A stretch of 64,000 nucleotides of DNA, from positions 1,550,001 through 1,614,000 of the forward strand of contig OZ243932.1 in the NCBI GenBank assembly GCA_965214035.1, written 5' to 3'. Under the pieces are notes generated by a model, which was not told the DNA's origin, made no database searches, and was given only the letters and a program-made list of their open reading frames with translations. The stretch comes from JAJDYQ01 sp965214035 (GTDB lineage Bacteria > Pseudomonadota > Gammaproteobacteria > JAJDYQ01). The translations under genes were made by a program, and so were the position numbers. Shown in pieces: positions 35,574 to 44,405 of the stretch (position 1 is its first letter; each line of letters begins with the position of its first letter).

Positions 35574-36377
35574 TCACCGTATCGGCAGTCCGAGTATCAG
35601 TGCCAGAGATGACTGTAACCGATCCAGCCAGTTACCCTGCTGCACATGCCCTTCAATCCGTGTTTCTCCATCCGAGGTGGCATAGTACAGAGCGGCCCCG
35701 GTTTTGCCGGATTTTTTAACGGCAGACAACCCGCAATCGGCCCGAACCAGCAGAGCCTCTATTGCGTGTAACCGGTTCTTGTTAATACCGGCCTCTGCAA
35801 GTACATGATCTTCAGCATCGTATGCTGTCAGGGTCAGCCCATCCACCTGCTCACTCGGCTGCCATAAAACATATCTGACCAGCGGCTCCGATTGAATCTG
35901 CAAAGACAACAAGATGAACCGGGAATCCGCAGTACCACCAACAACCAGCGAATGGCTTGCCTGCTGGTCGATGGTACGGCTCTCAAGATCGCGATCTCTC
36001 AACCACTGTCTGGCCTGCAGGGTATAAAACTGCTCCTTGAAGGCATACCAGTCGTCTTCAAAATGCGGATATTCCGCCAACGCCTGTTTGAAATGCCAGT
36101 CTGCCTGCTTTTGCTGCAACGCTGCCTGTAATTTATACCGGCAAGCCTGCTCATCGACAGTGGCGATAAAGCTCTCCATCAATGACGGCAGCACATTGGC
36201 AGGTATCGGTTTGACACTGATATACCGCGACAGCGGTATCGCAGGACCGGGATGAATCTCCTCAATCGGCCCTGGTGTCACCCCACCATTGGTCGTATCC
36301 AGCCACCAGGTCACATCATCATCTGACTGCAATGCCATGACCAACATATCGAGATCAACGGGTGGCGGCCTGCTCAT
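35574..36377 (-). CDS. UPF0158-domain protein with unknown C-terminal half
   Basis: 267 residues. The first 135 match UPF0158 (VDLDMLVMALQSDDDVTWWL, then FIATVDEQACRYKLQAAL and WYAFKEQFYTLQARQWLRD). The C-terminal 130 residues (TADSRFILLSLQIQSEPLV to the end) have no family I recognise. No signal peptide. Its gene starts two bases before the stop of xthA in the same direction and ends next to the DUF4124 gene, so all three may form a unit. Confidence 0.7.
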   Translation of the reverse strand: MSRPPPVDLDMLVMALQSDDDVTWWLDTTNGGVTPGPIEEIHPGPAIPLSRYISVKPIPANVLPSLMESFIATVDEQACRYKLQAALQQKQADWHFKQALAEYPHFEDDWYAFKEQFYTLQARQWLRDRDLESRTIDQQASHSLVVGGTADSRFILLSLQIQSEPLVRYVLWQPSEQVDGLTLTAYDAEDHVLAEAGINKNRLHAIEALLVRADCGLSAVKKSGKTGAALYYATSDGETRIEGHVQQGNWLDRLQSSLALILGLPIR

Positions 36378-36379
36378 GG

Positions 36380-37156
36380 TTAGGTAAATTCGCCATCAAA
36401 TCGGGCCACTACCGGGGCATGGTCCGAAGGCCGCTCAAGTTTTCGCGGTTCCCTGTCGATAAAGCCCTCGACGCAGCATTTTGTCATGGCTCCACCGGAC
36501 AGTATCAGGTCAATCCGCAAACCGAGATTTCTACGGAATCCGGCTGCCCGATAATCCCACCAGCTAAACGACTTTTCCGGCTGTTCAAACAGGCGAAAGG
36601 TATCGCTCAAACCCATATCAAAAAGACGCTGCAATGCCTGCCGCTCAGGCATACTGCACAAAATCCTGTCCTGCCATACCGCCGGATCATGCACATCCTC
36701 ATCGGCAGGGGCGATATTAAAATCACCCATCACGACAAACCGGTCATACCGATCAAGCTGAGATTCAATATAATCACTCACCCTGCTCAACCAGTGCAGC
36801 TTCCAGTGATATTTTTCATCCCCGACCTCTTTGCCATTAACGACGTATAGATTCAACACACGAACACCATTGACTGTCGCACCCAGAATCCTGCGCTGCG
36901 GGTCCTCCAGATTCGGCACATCAACCACCAGCTCCTCAGCCGGACTGCGTGTAATCAGGGCCACACCGTTATAGGTCTTTTGCCCGGAATACACCACCTC
37001 ATAGCCCAGTTCACGTATTTCTGCAGCAGGAAAGGCATCGTCATTGATCTTGGTTTCCTGCAAACCGAGCACATCGGGCTGTTGTGTCCGCAGCCAATCC
37101 AGCACATGAGGCAGACGCACCCGCAGGGAGTTGACATTCCAGCTTGCTATTTTCAT
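36380..37156 (-). CDS. xthA: Exodeoxyribonuclease III
   Basis: 258 residues from ATG 37156 (MKIASWNVNSL, the typical start). AP endonuclease/3' exonuclease of base excision repair. Motifs: LQETK (metal-binding Glu), GDFNIAPADEDVHDP (catalytic Asp and Asn) and the C-terminal SDHAPV (catalytic His). The frame is open 8 codons upstream to 37180. Between this gene and the third giant-protein copy (37157-37467) only a terminator is recognised. Confidence 0.95.
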   Translation of the reverse strand: MKIASWNVNSLRVRLPHVLDWLRTQQPDVLGLQETKINDDAFPAAEIRELGYEVVYSGQKTYNGVALITRSPAEELVVDVPNLEDPQRRILGATVNGVRVLNLYVVNGKEVGDEKYHWKLHWLSRVSDYIESQLDRYDRFVVMGDFNIAPADEDVHDPAVWQDRILCSMPERQALQRLFDMGLSDTFRLFEQPEKSFSWWDYRAAGFRRNLGLRIDLILSGGAMTKCCVEGFIDREPRKLERPSDHAPVVARFDGEFT

Positions 37157-37375
37157 GGATTTATCCGGTAACGTAGTCACTTCATGTAACAGAGCAGTGA
37201 TTTTACCAATTGATGGAGCGACCAGAGCTGCCAGTCAGTTTATAGCAACACAGTAAAAGCCATTACCAACCATAGCCAGCCGGAGGCCTTGTGTAAAGCA
37301 GGACGGGATTCAACAGCCTCAATCTCTGTTAAACAGATCTCCTGAATCTGTTGAGCAGGAAGGCAACAGAGTGTC

Positions 37376-37426
37376 AAAAAAGCGGGGCCGGAGGTACAGC
37401 GTTCTACAAGGAGGGTTTCCGGCCCC
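37376..37426 (-). terminator. Rho-independent terminator behind the third giant-protein copy
   Basis: Stem arms CCGGCCCC (37419-37426) and GGGGCCGG (37384-37391) with GC and six T after it on the minus strand. It is the same stem as behind copies 1 and 2, with a different loop, so the 3' end was inherited with the gene. Confidence 0.85.
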
Positions 37427-37467
37427 GTAATAGCCGGCCAACAGAGGAACCGGCTGACCAATGGAGG

Positions 37468-39829
37468 CTACCAGTATAGCCTTAATTCCGCGCCAATGCC
37501 ATGATTTTGATCATTATTATTCTGCTGGCGGCGGATGGCCTTGATATCGAGTTCCGATTTCCGGCTGGACGGGTTTGACAGCAGGCGCCAGCCGAGGGTC
37601 AGGTCACGTTTGGCATCGGACGCCGACAGGCTGGCATAGGGGATGCCGGTGGCGTTGTGCAGGGCAAAGCCCCACTCGCCTTTCAGGGTCCATTGACTCG
37701 ATACTTCGGCGGTTTGAGAGTTGTCTTCCTTCAACGCATCCGTCAGGGAGTCCGACAACAGCCGCTCCAGACCGCTGGCAGCCGGTGCATTGCCGTATTC
37801 CTGACGTAGACTGAACGACGGACCATGCGCCGAGTCCGGCCGCGCCTTGTAACGCAGTGAACCGGACAGACCCCACTCCTGCCGCTCGGAAGCCTCCTGC
37901 TCCAGCAGATAGCGACCGCGCAGCTCGACGGTCAAGCCTTTGTCCGGCATCTGCCAGGACCAGGCCAGACCCATGCGCAAACGCTGTGTGTCCGCCTCGG
38001 TACCGGCCATCACCTCGGAGTCATCCGACTCAATACGGGCCAGCGTCATGTCCGAGGTCAGGCGCACAGTCAATCCGCCCTCTTCTACCGGACGCTCCAG
38101 CAGCGTGCCACGCAGACCGGCCGTGGCAGACCACTGCTCCAGATCGTGTTCCGATTCCATACCGGTCTGTGAAGTCTGCTGCAAGTCACCCTGACCATAA
38201 CTGACCGCACCCCACCGTTGCAGACGCTCGGTCAGGTCATGGCACACATACGGCAGGATAGAGGCCAGCGTGCCGGACAGCTCACCCTCATCCGATTCAC
38301 CCTGCCATTCGCCATCACTGTCGCTGTAGGTCAGCGCCAGACCCAGCAGCGTCTGACCGCTGTTGTGGTCAATACCCAGCAGGGCCGTGGTCACTTCACC
38401 GTCCGTGCTGAGGCCGTCTGCACCGTCTTCATAGTCCGAATACGCCGCCCGACCCCAGAGCGAGACACCGTGCTCATCACTGAGTGTAAAGTGACTGCCA
38501 CGCAGCAGAGACGGCAGCAGCTTCGGCAAGGACAGCGTGCGCGAGAGTGAATGCGGACGATCCACTGAACCGGCTCCCAACGGCTCAAGGCCCGTTGAAA
38601 CAGAGTCCGCAGCCTGACCAGAGCGGGTCGCATGCAGCGCCTGACCCCGTGGCAGGCCGTGCAGGTGCCCCGACAAACCGGGCTGACTCGATGCGGTAAA
38701 ACGCTCATCCAGCCCGTCCAGCATGTGCTCAATCACCGTCAGACCAAAGCGCGGCAGCCAGAGCGCCTGCGCCGCCTGCATCTCGGCCATATCGCCGCCC
38801 GTGATACGTACCTCCATGACCGCCGTAACGCCGTCATAACCACCGGTCGCCGTATGAGTCAACTCCACTCGATCCTCGCGCAGCGCTTCGGAGGCCATCA
38901 CCGTCACCGTCTGTGCCCGCTGCCAGTCCATCGAGGTGAAGGTCAGGGTGTTGTCGCCGGAGCCGTTGTCGAGGGTGATGCCGCTGGCCATGGCCGTGAC
39001 GGTGACATTGGCGGCCGGTTGTGAGGTGAGTGCCACGGTGTAGCTGTCGGTGCCGCTGTTTTCCGACAGGGTCAGTGCGGTTTTGCTGAGTGTGACGCCG
39101 GTGCGGTCGTCATTGCGGATGGTGTAGGTGACACTGCCGTCAGTGGCGGAGATGATGACATCGGCGGGGGGTATCGGAGTTGCCGCCCAAACCACTGCCC
39201 ACACCACTGACTGGTCGCAGGCTGACCATGACGGTTTCGTCATCCTCGAACAGGCTGTCTCCGTTGACCCGGATTTTGCGGCTGAAGGATGGGTTGTCAG
39301 GGAGTATAAGCAGATCTCTACAACCACTACTAAGACGAGGCTCTGTGTTATCCAGGAATGTGTACTGATAGTCCGCATGGCTGCCGCGCTCGGCGGTGCC
39401 ACCGAGGCAAAGCTCGATATTAAAACGCTGCAGTCTGGGCGGATTCATGGTGAAGGTCACGGTGGCGGCGGTGATGTTCACCATCGGTATGTCGTCGTTG
39501 AGGATGGTGAAGGTGGTCATAGCAGTGCCAAGAGTGACACTGCCGTGTGCCTGGGTTATTTCCAGGGTGGCGTTAATGGTTTCGTTGGGTTCGGGAGTGG
39601 TGTCGCCGAATATGCCAACGCCGACGAAAGTATTGGAGAGTAAGGTGGCAGGCTGCACCGCAGCCATTGAGCTACAGAGTGAAAAACCGGTAATTTGTTA
39701 CTGGGAGGGGGGCAATGCAGCAGCGCCTGCGCTGGCACGCCGGTTGGTGCTGTTTGTTGCCGCGAGGACACGGTTTGTCGCGGCGATGATGCTGTTGCTG
39801 ATCGTCGTCAGCCATTGTTCGGTTTTCAT
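37468..39829 (-). pseudogene. Third Calx-beta autotransporter, decayed
   Basis: Start ATG 39829 has AGGAG eight bases upstream and a leader MKTEQWLTTISNSIIAATNR; TAA stops it at 39698-39700, after 43 codons. The same frame continues with Calx-beta-like sequence (FTILNDD, SFSRKIRVNGDSLFEDDETV) to about 39172, where a six-base C run (39166-39171 as G) shifts the frame. The other frame then gives the next repeat (DVIISATDGSVTYTIRNDD) and an intact barrel to the stop at 37468. Removing one C would rejoin both parts. No signal peptide or long repeat region remains. The barrel (GLTVIEHML, then WGLSGSLRYKARPDSAHGP) is close to those of copies 1 and 2. Confidence 0.85.
39166..39171 (-). repeat. Six-base C run at the frameshift of the third copy
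   Basis: The frames on both sides encode adjacent parts of one Calx-beta repeat. Compared with copy 1 (LDTPDDVIIS), five C would keep the frame; six are present. Confidence 0.75.
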
Positions 39830-40185
39830 GTCGGTTGCTCCTGTCATATGTATTACCTGAATTGCCGGTTACGGAGTCCCGCCTGCCCTGGCCGGCCAAC
39901 ACCTTTGTCGGGTTGAGCGGCTGATTTTGAACCTGCCTGTGCCGGATTGCAAATGGCAGCGGGGGTATTTCCGTGCGCCTTACCCGTTTTTGCATATCAA
40001 AAATACGATTGCAACCGTTTTTTTTCATCATTTTATGCCCTGGCCGGTATGATGGGCAGGATGCGGCGGCTGTCCGGCTTCGTTCGGCATGTACGGCAGT
40101 CGCTGAAAACGGGGGATTTCCGTTCAGATTAACGCTTTTCGAGGCTGTTCGGATTGATGCAGGGCAAACCGGCCACAATTTTGTT
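39830..40185. other. Upstream region between the decayed copy and the tRNA promoter
   Basis: No gene supported. The open frames here have no recognisable family and overlap the tRNA promoter region. Next to 39829 lies only the ribosome binding site of the decayed copy. Confidence 0.5.
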
Positions 40186-40214
40186 TTGACGCCGGCGTAT
40201 CGTGTTCGTATGAT
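40186..40214 (+). promoter_or_regulatory. Sigma-70 promoter of the tRNA-Pro/Arg/His/Leu cluster
   Basis: TTGACG (40186-40191) and TATGAT (40209-40214) are 17 bases apart, close to consensus. A GC-rich discriminator follows and the first tRNA starts 20 bases after the -10 box. Such discriminators usually mean stringent control; that part is inferred. Confidence 0.75.
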
Positions 40215-40233
40215 GCTGTGCTTCGGGAAAAAT

Positions 40234-40310
40234 CGGGGTATGGCGCAGTCTGGTAGCGCATCTGCTTTGGGAGCAGAGGGTCGGGGGTTCAAATCCCTCT
40301 GCCCCGACCA
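40234..40310 (+). tRNA. tRNA-Pro (anticodon TGG)
   Basis: Full cloverleaf of 77 bases with CCA encoded. Acceptor CGGGGTA pairs with TGCCCCG, and the anticodon loop is TTTGGGA. First of four tRNAs before tig. Confidence 0.95.
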
Positions 40311-40368
40311 TTGCTGGCAGGACGGGTCGGTTGCAAACACCGGCTTTGTGCCTCATGGGTCAGTATTT

Positions 40369-40445
<77 letters not shown>

Positions 40446-40469
40446 GAGACGGGCCGGGTGGAAAGTTAT

Positions 40470-40546
40470 GGTGGGTGTAGCTCAGTTGGTAGAGCACTGG
40501 ATTGTGGCTCCGGATGTCGAGGGTTCGAGTCCCTTCACTCACCCCA
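40470..40546 (+). tRNA. tRNA-His (anticodon GTG)
   Basis: 77 bases including the extra 5' G (40470) that marks tRNA-His, opposite the discriminator C. Acceptor GTGGGTG pairs with CACTCAC with one G-T pair. CCA is encoded. Confidence 0.95.
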
Positions 40547-40714
40547 TATCCATGCCGGACATGGATGAAACTTGACGGGCCGACAGGATTCCGTCAACAA
40601 TCAGGCACAAGTTACAAGCCGTCAGGGCCGTTATCTGTGGTCTGTATGGTGTCAACGGCTGTTTTCTGGTGTCCTTGTAGATATATGAGCGTTATGAGCA
40701 GTCAGGGAGAAACG

Positions 40715-40799
40715 GCGAAAGTGGCGGAATTGGCAGACGCGCCGGATTTAGGTTCCGGTGCCGCAAGGCGTGAGAGTTCGAGTCTCTCCTTTCGCACCA
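40715..40799 (+). tRNA. tRNA-Leu (anticodon TAG)
   Basis: 85 bases with the long variable arm of class II tRNAs; acceptor GCGAAAG with CTTTCGC; anticodon loop TTTAGGT; CCA encoded. It ends 21 bases before the tig start, so tig is probably read from the same transcript. Confidence 0.95.
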
Positions 40800-40820
40800 T
40801 GTTTTGAATCGGGTATCGTT

Positions 40821-42167
40821 ATGGCAACACAGGCTGGTATGGCAGTACAAACAGAGAACCAGATGGATGTGGCGGTTGAGGTGGTGCAGGGGCTGGAGCG
40901 TCGTATGACGGTTACGGTGCCTGATCATGATATCGAGTCGAATATCAATAAAAAACTGCGTTCGATCGCTAAAACCGCCCATATGCAGGGCTTTCGCCCC
41001 GGCAGAGTGCCGTTTGGCATGGTGAAAAGACAGTATCTTGAGCAGGTGCGGGATGATGTGATGACGGATGTTATCGCTGCTACCTGCGAGCAGGCGCTGT
41101 TGAGGGAGAATATCCGGCCGGTTGACAGGCCCGCTTTGCAGTCACGGGACTTGAGGGATGACAGTGTGTTGCAGTATGTTGTCACTTTTGAGGTTTTTCC
41201 GGAAGTTGAGGTGCAGGGGCTGGATCGGCTGCGGGTGGAAAAGCCGGTGGTGTCCATTGACGGGGGGGATGTGGACCGTATGCTGGACAGATTGCGGCGA
41301 CAGCGCACCGAGTGGCATGAGGTTGAGCGGGCAGGCCGGTCCGGTGATCGTCTTGTTGTTACGTTTGATGGCAGGATTGACGGTGAACCGTTTGAGGGCA
41401 GTCAGGCTGAGCACATGCCTGTGGTGCTGGGTGCCAGTCTCATGCCGAATGGATTTGAGGAGAATCTTGTTGGTCTGAAAGCCGGTGATGACAAGGTGTT
41501 CGAGATCACTTTTCTTCAGGATTATCGCGGTCAGGCCGTTGCTGGCCGGACTGCCCGGTTCAGTGTCCATGCTGACTCTGTCAGTGAGCCGGAGTTGCCG
41601 GAGGTGGATGATGAGTTTGCCCGCTCCTATGGGGTTGATGAGGGAGGAGTGGAGCAACTGCGTCAGGCTGTCGAGGAGAATATGCGGCGCGAGCTGGATC
41701 AGAAGGTGCGTTCCCTGATTAAGGAGCAGATCATGGACGGGTTGCTGGAAAATAATTCGATTGAGGTTCCGAATGTGCTGGTCGAGCGGGAGATTGATCG
41801 GCTGCATGAGGTGGTCACAAACGGTGCGCCGCAGCCCGGCAGCAGTGCCCGGACGGATCTGCCCCGCGCTCCGTTTGAAGAGCGGGCGCGCCGCCGTATC
41901 CGGCTTGGCTTGTTGGTGGGCAGGCTTATACAGGCCAACGGGATCGAGTTGGATCGGGATCGGTTTGATGAGCGGGTCAGGAGCATTGCTTCGACTTATG
42001 AGGAGTCTGAGGTGGTGGAGCGCGCCTATCGTGAGAGGGAAGACTTGAGGCGGGATCTGGAGGCTGTGGTTATGGAGGATCGGCTTGTCGATGTGCTGCT
42101 TGAGCAGATTGAGGTCGCGGAGGTGACAAAGGATTTTTTCGATGTCATTGAACCGCCTGCGGCTTGA
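40821..42167 (+). CDS. tig: Trigger factor (ribosome-bound chaperone and peptidyl-prolyl isomerase)
   Basis: About 448 residues. N-terminal ribosome-binding domain with the signature GFRPGRVPFGMVKR; FKBP-type isomerase domain (GDRLVVTFDGRIDGEPFEG to VHADSVSEPELPEVDDEFA); C-terminal chaperone domain. Start is uncertain: ATG 40821 gives an 18-residue extension before QLERR-type sequence, while ATG 40863 (MDVAVEVVQGLERRM) matches the usual family start; neither has a strong ribosome site. First gene of the tig-clpP-clpX-lon quality control cluster. Confidence 0.95.
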   Translation: MATQAGMAVQTENQMDVAVEVVQGLERRMTVTVPDHDIESNINKKLRSIAKTAHMQGFRPGRVPFGMVKRQYLEQVRDDVMTDVIAATCEQALLRENIRPVDRPALQSRDLRDDSVLQYVVTFEVFPEVEVQGLDRLRVEKPVVSIDGGDVDRMLDRLRRQRTEWHEVERAGRSGDRLVVTFDGRIDGEPFEGSQAEHMPVVLGASLMPNGFEENLVGLKAGDDKVFEITFLQDYRGQAVAGRTARFSVHADSVSEPELPEVDDEFARSYGVDEGGVEQLRQAVEENMRRELDQKVRSLIKEQIMDGLLENNSIEVPNVLVEREIDRLHEVVTNGAPQPGSSARTDLPRAPFEERARRRIRLGLLVGRLIQANGIELDRDRFDERVRSIASTYEESEVVERAYREREDLRRDLEAVVMEDRLVDVLLEQIEVAEVTKDFFDVIEPPAA

Positions 42168-42225
42168 GTGGATTTTTTCGGGGTCAGTCCGGTTATTTTG
42201 AGTGATATGGTCAGAGGTGGCTGTT

Positions 42226-42891
42226 ATGAGTGATGGCAGAGGAGAAGGTTTGAGTCACGCGCCGGGGGCGTCGCAGATCAGAAATCTGAATCTGGTTCCT
42301 GTCGTGGTTGAGCAGACTTCCAGAGGTGAGCGTTCATATGATATCTATTCCCGCCTGCTCAAGGAGCGCGTGGTTTTTATGGTCGGACCGGTTGAGGATT
42401 ATTCGGCCAATCTGATCGTGGCTCAGTTGTTGTTTCTGGAAGCAGACAATCCGGATAAGGATATTCATTTTTACATTAATTCTCCCGGCGGTTCGATTTC
42501 ATCAGGGCTGGCAATTTATGATACCATGCAGTTTATCAAGCCTGATGTCAGCACCATGTGTATCGGTCAGGCAGCCAGCATGGGGGCGGTTCTGTTGGCC
42601 GGTGGTGCGGCCGGCAAGCGCTATTCTCTACCGCATTCGCGGGTGATGCTGCATCAGCCTCTGGGAGGATTTCAGGGGCAGGCTTCCGATTTTGACATTC
42701 ACGCCAGAGAAATTCTGCTGGCACGTGAGCGATTGAACAGGATTCTGGCCGATCATACCGGCCAGAAGCTGGATAAAATTCAACATGATACCGACCGCGA
42801 TAATTTTATGAGCGCTGAAGAGGCGAAGGATTATGGCCTGATCGATCAGGTGATGCTGGATCGTCAGGGCAAGGCCGGCGGGAAGAGTTGA
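42226..42891 (+). CDS. clpP: ATP-dependent Clp protease proteolytic subunit
   Basis: 221 residues from ATG 42226 (frame open to 42202), with AGAGG upstream. Serine protease; catalytic Ser in QAASMGA, His in MLHQPLGG, Asp further on (DTDRDNF). It forms the double seven-membered ring that works with ClpX, encoded next. Has a short N-terminal propeptide-like extension before LVPVVVEQTSRGERSYDIYS. Confidence 0.97.
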   Translation: MSDGRGEGLSHAPGASQIRNLNLVPVVVEQTSRGERSYDIYSRLLKERVVFMVGPVEDYSANLIVAQLLFLEADNPDKDIHFYINSPGGSISSGLAIYDTMQFIKPDVSTMCIGQAASMGAVLLAGGAAGKRYSLPHSRVMLHQPLGGFQGQASDFDIHAREILLARERLNRILADHTGQKLDKIQHDTDRDNFMSAEEAKDYGLIDQVMLDRQGKAGGKS

Positions 42892-43046
42892 TTGTCGTTT
42901 CCTGCCCCGTTTGTGGTAGGATGACCGTTATCGCTACAGTAACGGCGCATTGAGCCCGGCCCGGATGATGCTGGTTGTACGGTGTTCCGGGTTGTTGAGC
43001 TTTTAGTGTTCGGTGGTCCCTGGTTTAAGGTTTATGGCAGGTTCGC

Positions 43047-44336
43047 ATGAGTAAAAAATCAAAAGACGGCAGTCAGCTGATGTATTGTTCGTTTTGCGGC
43101 AAGAGTCAGCATGAGGTGCGCAAGCTGGTGGCCGGTCCGTCTGTGTTCATTTGTGATGAGTGCGTGGGGCTTTGCAATGACATTATCCGCGAAGAGATGG
43201 GGGAAGAGGCCGCCAGTGTTGGTCGGCTGCCCAGTCCCCATGAAATCAAGGCCGGTCTTGATGATTATGTGATCGGTCAGGAGCGTGCCAAGAAGGTGCT
43301 TTCCGTTGCTGTTTACAATCATTATAAGCGGCTCGAATCCAAAGATAGCGGCAGTGAGGGTGATGAGGATATTGAGTTGAGCAAAAGCAATATCCTGCTT
43401 ATCGGGCCGACCGGCTCCGGTAAAACCCTGCTCGCCGAAAGTCTGGCCAGGATGCTGGATGTGCCCTTTACCATGGCCGATGCTACCACTTTGACCGAGG
43501 CCGGTTATGTGGGTGAGGATGTCGAAAATATTATCCATAAGTTGCTGCAGAAGTGTGATTATGATGTCAGCAAGGCCGAGACGGGCATTGTCTATATCGA
43601 TGAGATCGACAAAATATCCCGCAAATCCGAGAATCCTTCGATTACCCGCGATGTATCGGGCGAAGGCGTTCAGCAGGCGCTGTTGAAGCTGGTCGAGGGT
43701 ACTGTTGCGTCCATACCACCGCAGGGTGGGCGAAAGCATCCGCAGCAGGAATTCCTGCATGTCAATACGGCCAATATCCTGTTTATCTGCGGCGGGGCAT
43801 TCGCTGGCCTCGACAAGATGATCCGTCATCGTTCTGAAAAAACCGGCATAGGCTTTTCAGCCGAGGTCAAGACCAAAGATGAAAGGCATGATTTTGCTGA
43901 AATAGTCGCGGCGGTTGAGCCGGAGGATCTGATCGGCTATGGATTGATACCTGAATTTATAGGGCGCCTGCCGATGGTGGCGATCTTGCAGGAGCTTGAT
44001 GAGGATGCACTGGTTGCTATCCTCACCGAACCGAAAAATGCGATTATCCGCCAGTATGGCAAGTTGTTCGAGATGGAGGGTGTGGAAATTGATTTCAGGG
44101 AAGATTCATTGCGTACCGTTGCCAGAAAGGCGATGGAACGCAAGACCGGCGCACGTGGTTTGAGAACGATCCTTGAGAATGTTTTGCTGGACACCATGTA
44201 TGACCTGCCGACATTGGAAAATGTCCGCAAAGTGGTGGTGGATGAGGCTGTGATTGAAGGCGACTCCCCTCCCTATATCATGTATGAAAGTGTGAAGAAG
44301 TCTGGAAAGCGTGTTTCTTCCGGTGCCAAAAGCTAG
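43047..44336 (+). CDS. clpX: ATP-dependent Clp protease ATP-binding subunit
   Basis: 429 residues. N-terminal zinc-binding domain with CSFCGKSQHEV and CDECVGLC; AAA+ domain with Walker A GPTGSGKT, Walker B IVYIDEIDKI, sensor I and IGF-type ClpP-binding loop KTGIGFSAEVK. It unfolds substrates and feeds them to ClpP. Standard length (424 in E. coli). Bases 42892-43046 between clpP and clpX hold only leader sequence. Confidence 0.97.
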   Translation: MSKKSKDGSQLMYCSFCGKSQHEVRKLVAGPSVFICDECVGLCNDIIREEMGEEAASVGRLPSPHEIKAGLDDYVIGQERAKKVLSVAVYNHYKRLESKDSGSEGDEDIELSKSNILLIGPTGSGKTLLAESLARMLDVPFTMADATTLTEAGYVGEDVENIIHKLLQKCDYDVSKAETGIVYIDEIDKISRKSENPSITRDVSGEGVQQALLKLVEGTVASIPPQGGRKHPQQEFLHVNTANILFICGGAFAGLDKMIRHRSEKTGIGFSAEVKTKDERHDFAEIVAAVEPEDLIGYGLIPEFIGRLPMVAILQELDEDALVAILTEPKNAIIRQYGKLFEMEGVEIDFREDSLRTVARKAMERKTGARGLRTILENVLLDTMYDLPTLENVRKVVVDEAVIEGDSPPYIMYESVKKSGKRVSSGAKS

Positions 44337-44405
44337 GCGGGCTGTGAATCGGTTCGATATGGTGCGCACGGGTTTGTTCGAAGTTGTCTGTACAGGTAAG
44401 GCTTT

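Noticed and set aside
37240..37461. Minus-strand frame of 73 codons behind the third copy
   Set aside because: It runs through the terminator stem and has no family match, although its end is hydrophobic.
39672..40340. Minus-strand frame of 222 codons across the tRNA region
   Set aside because: It covers the tRNA-Pro gene and promoter, so it cannot be a real protein gene.
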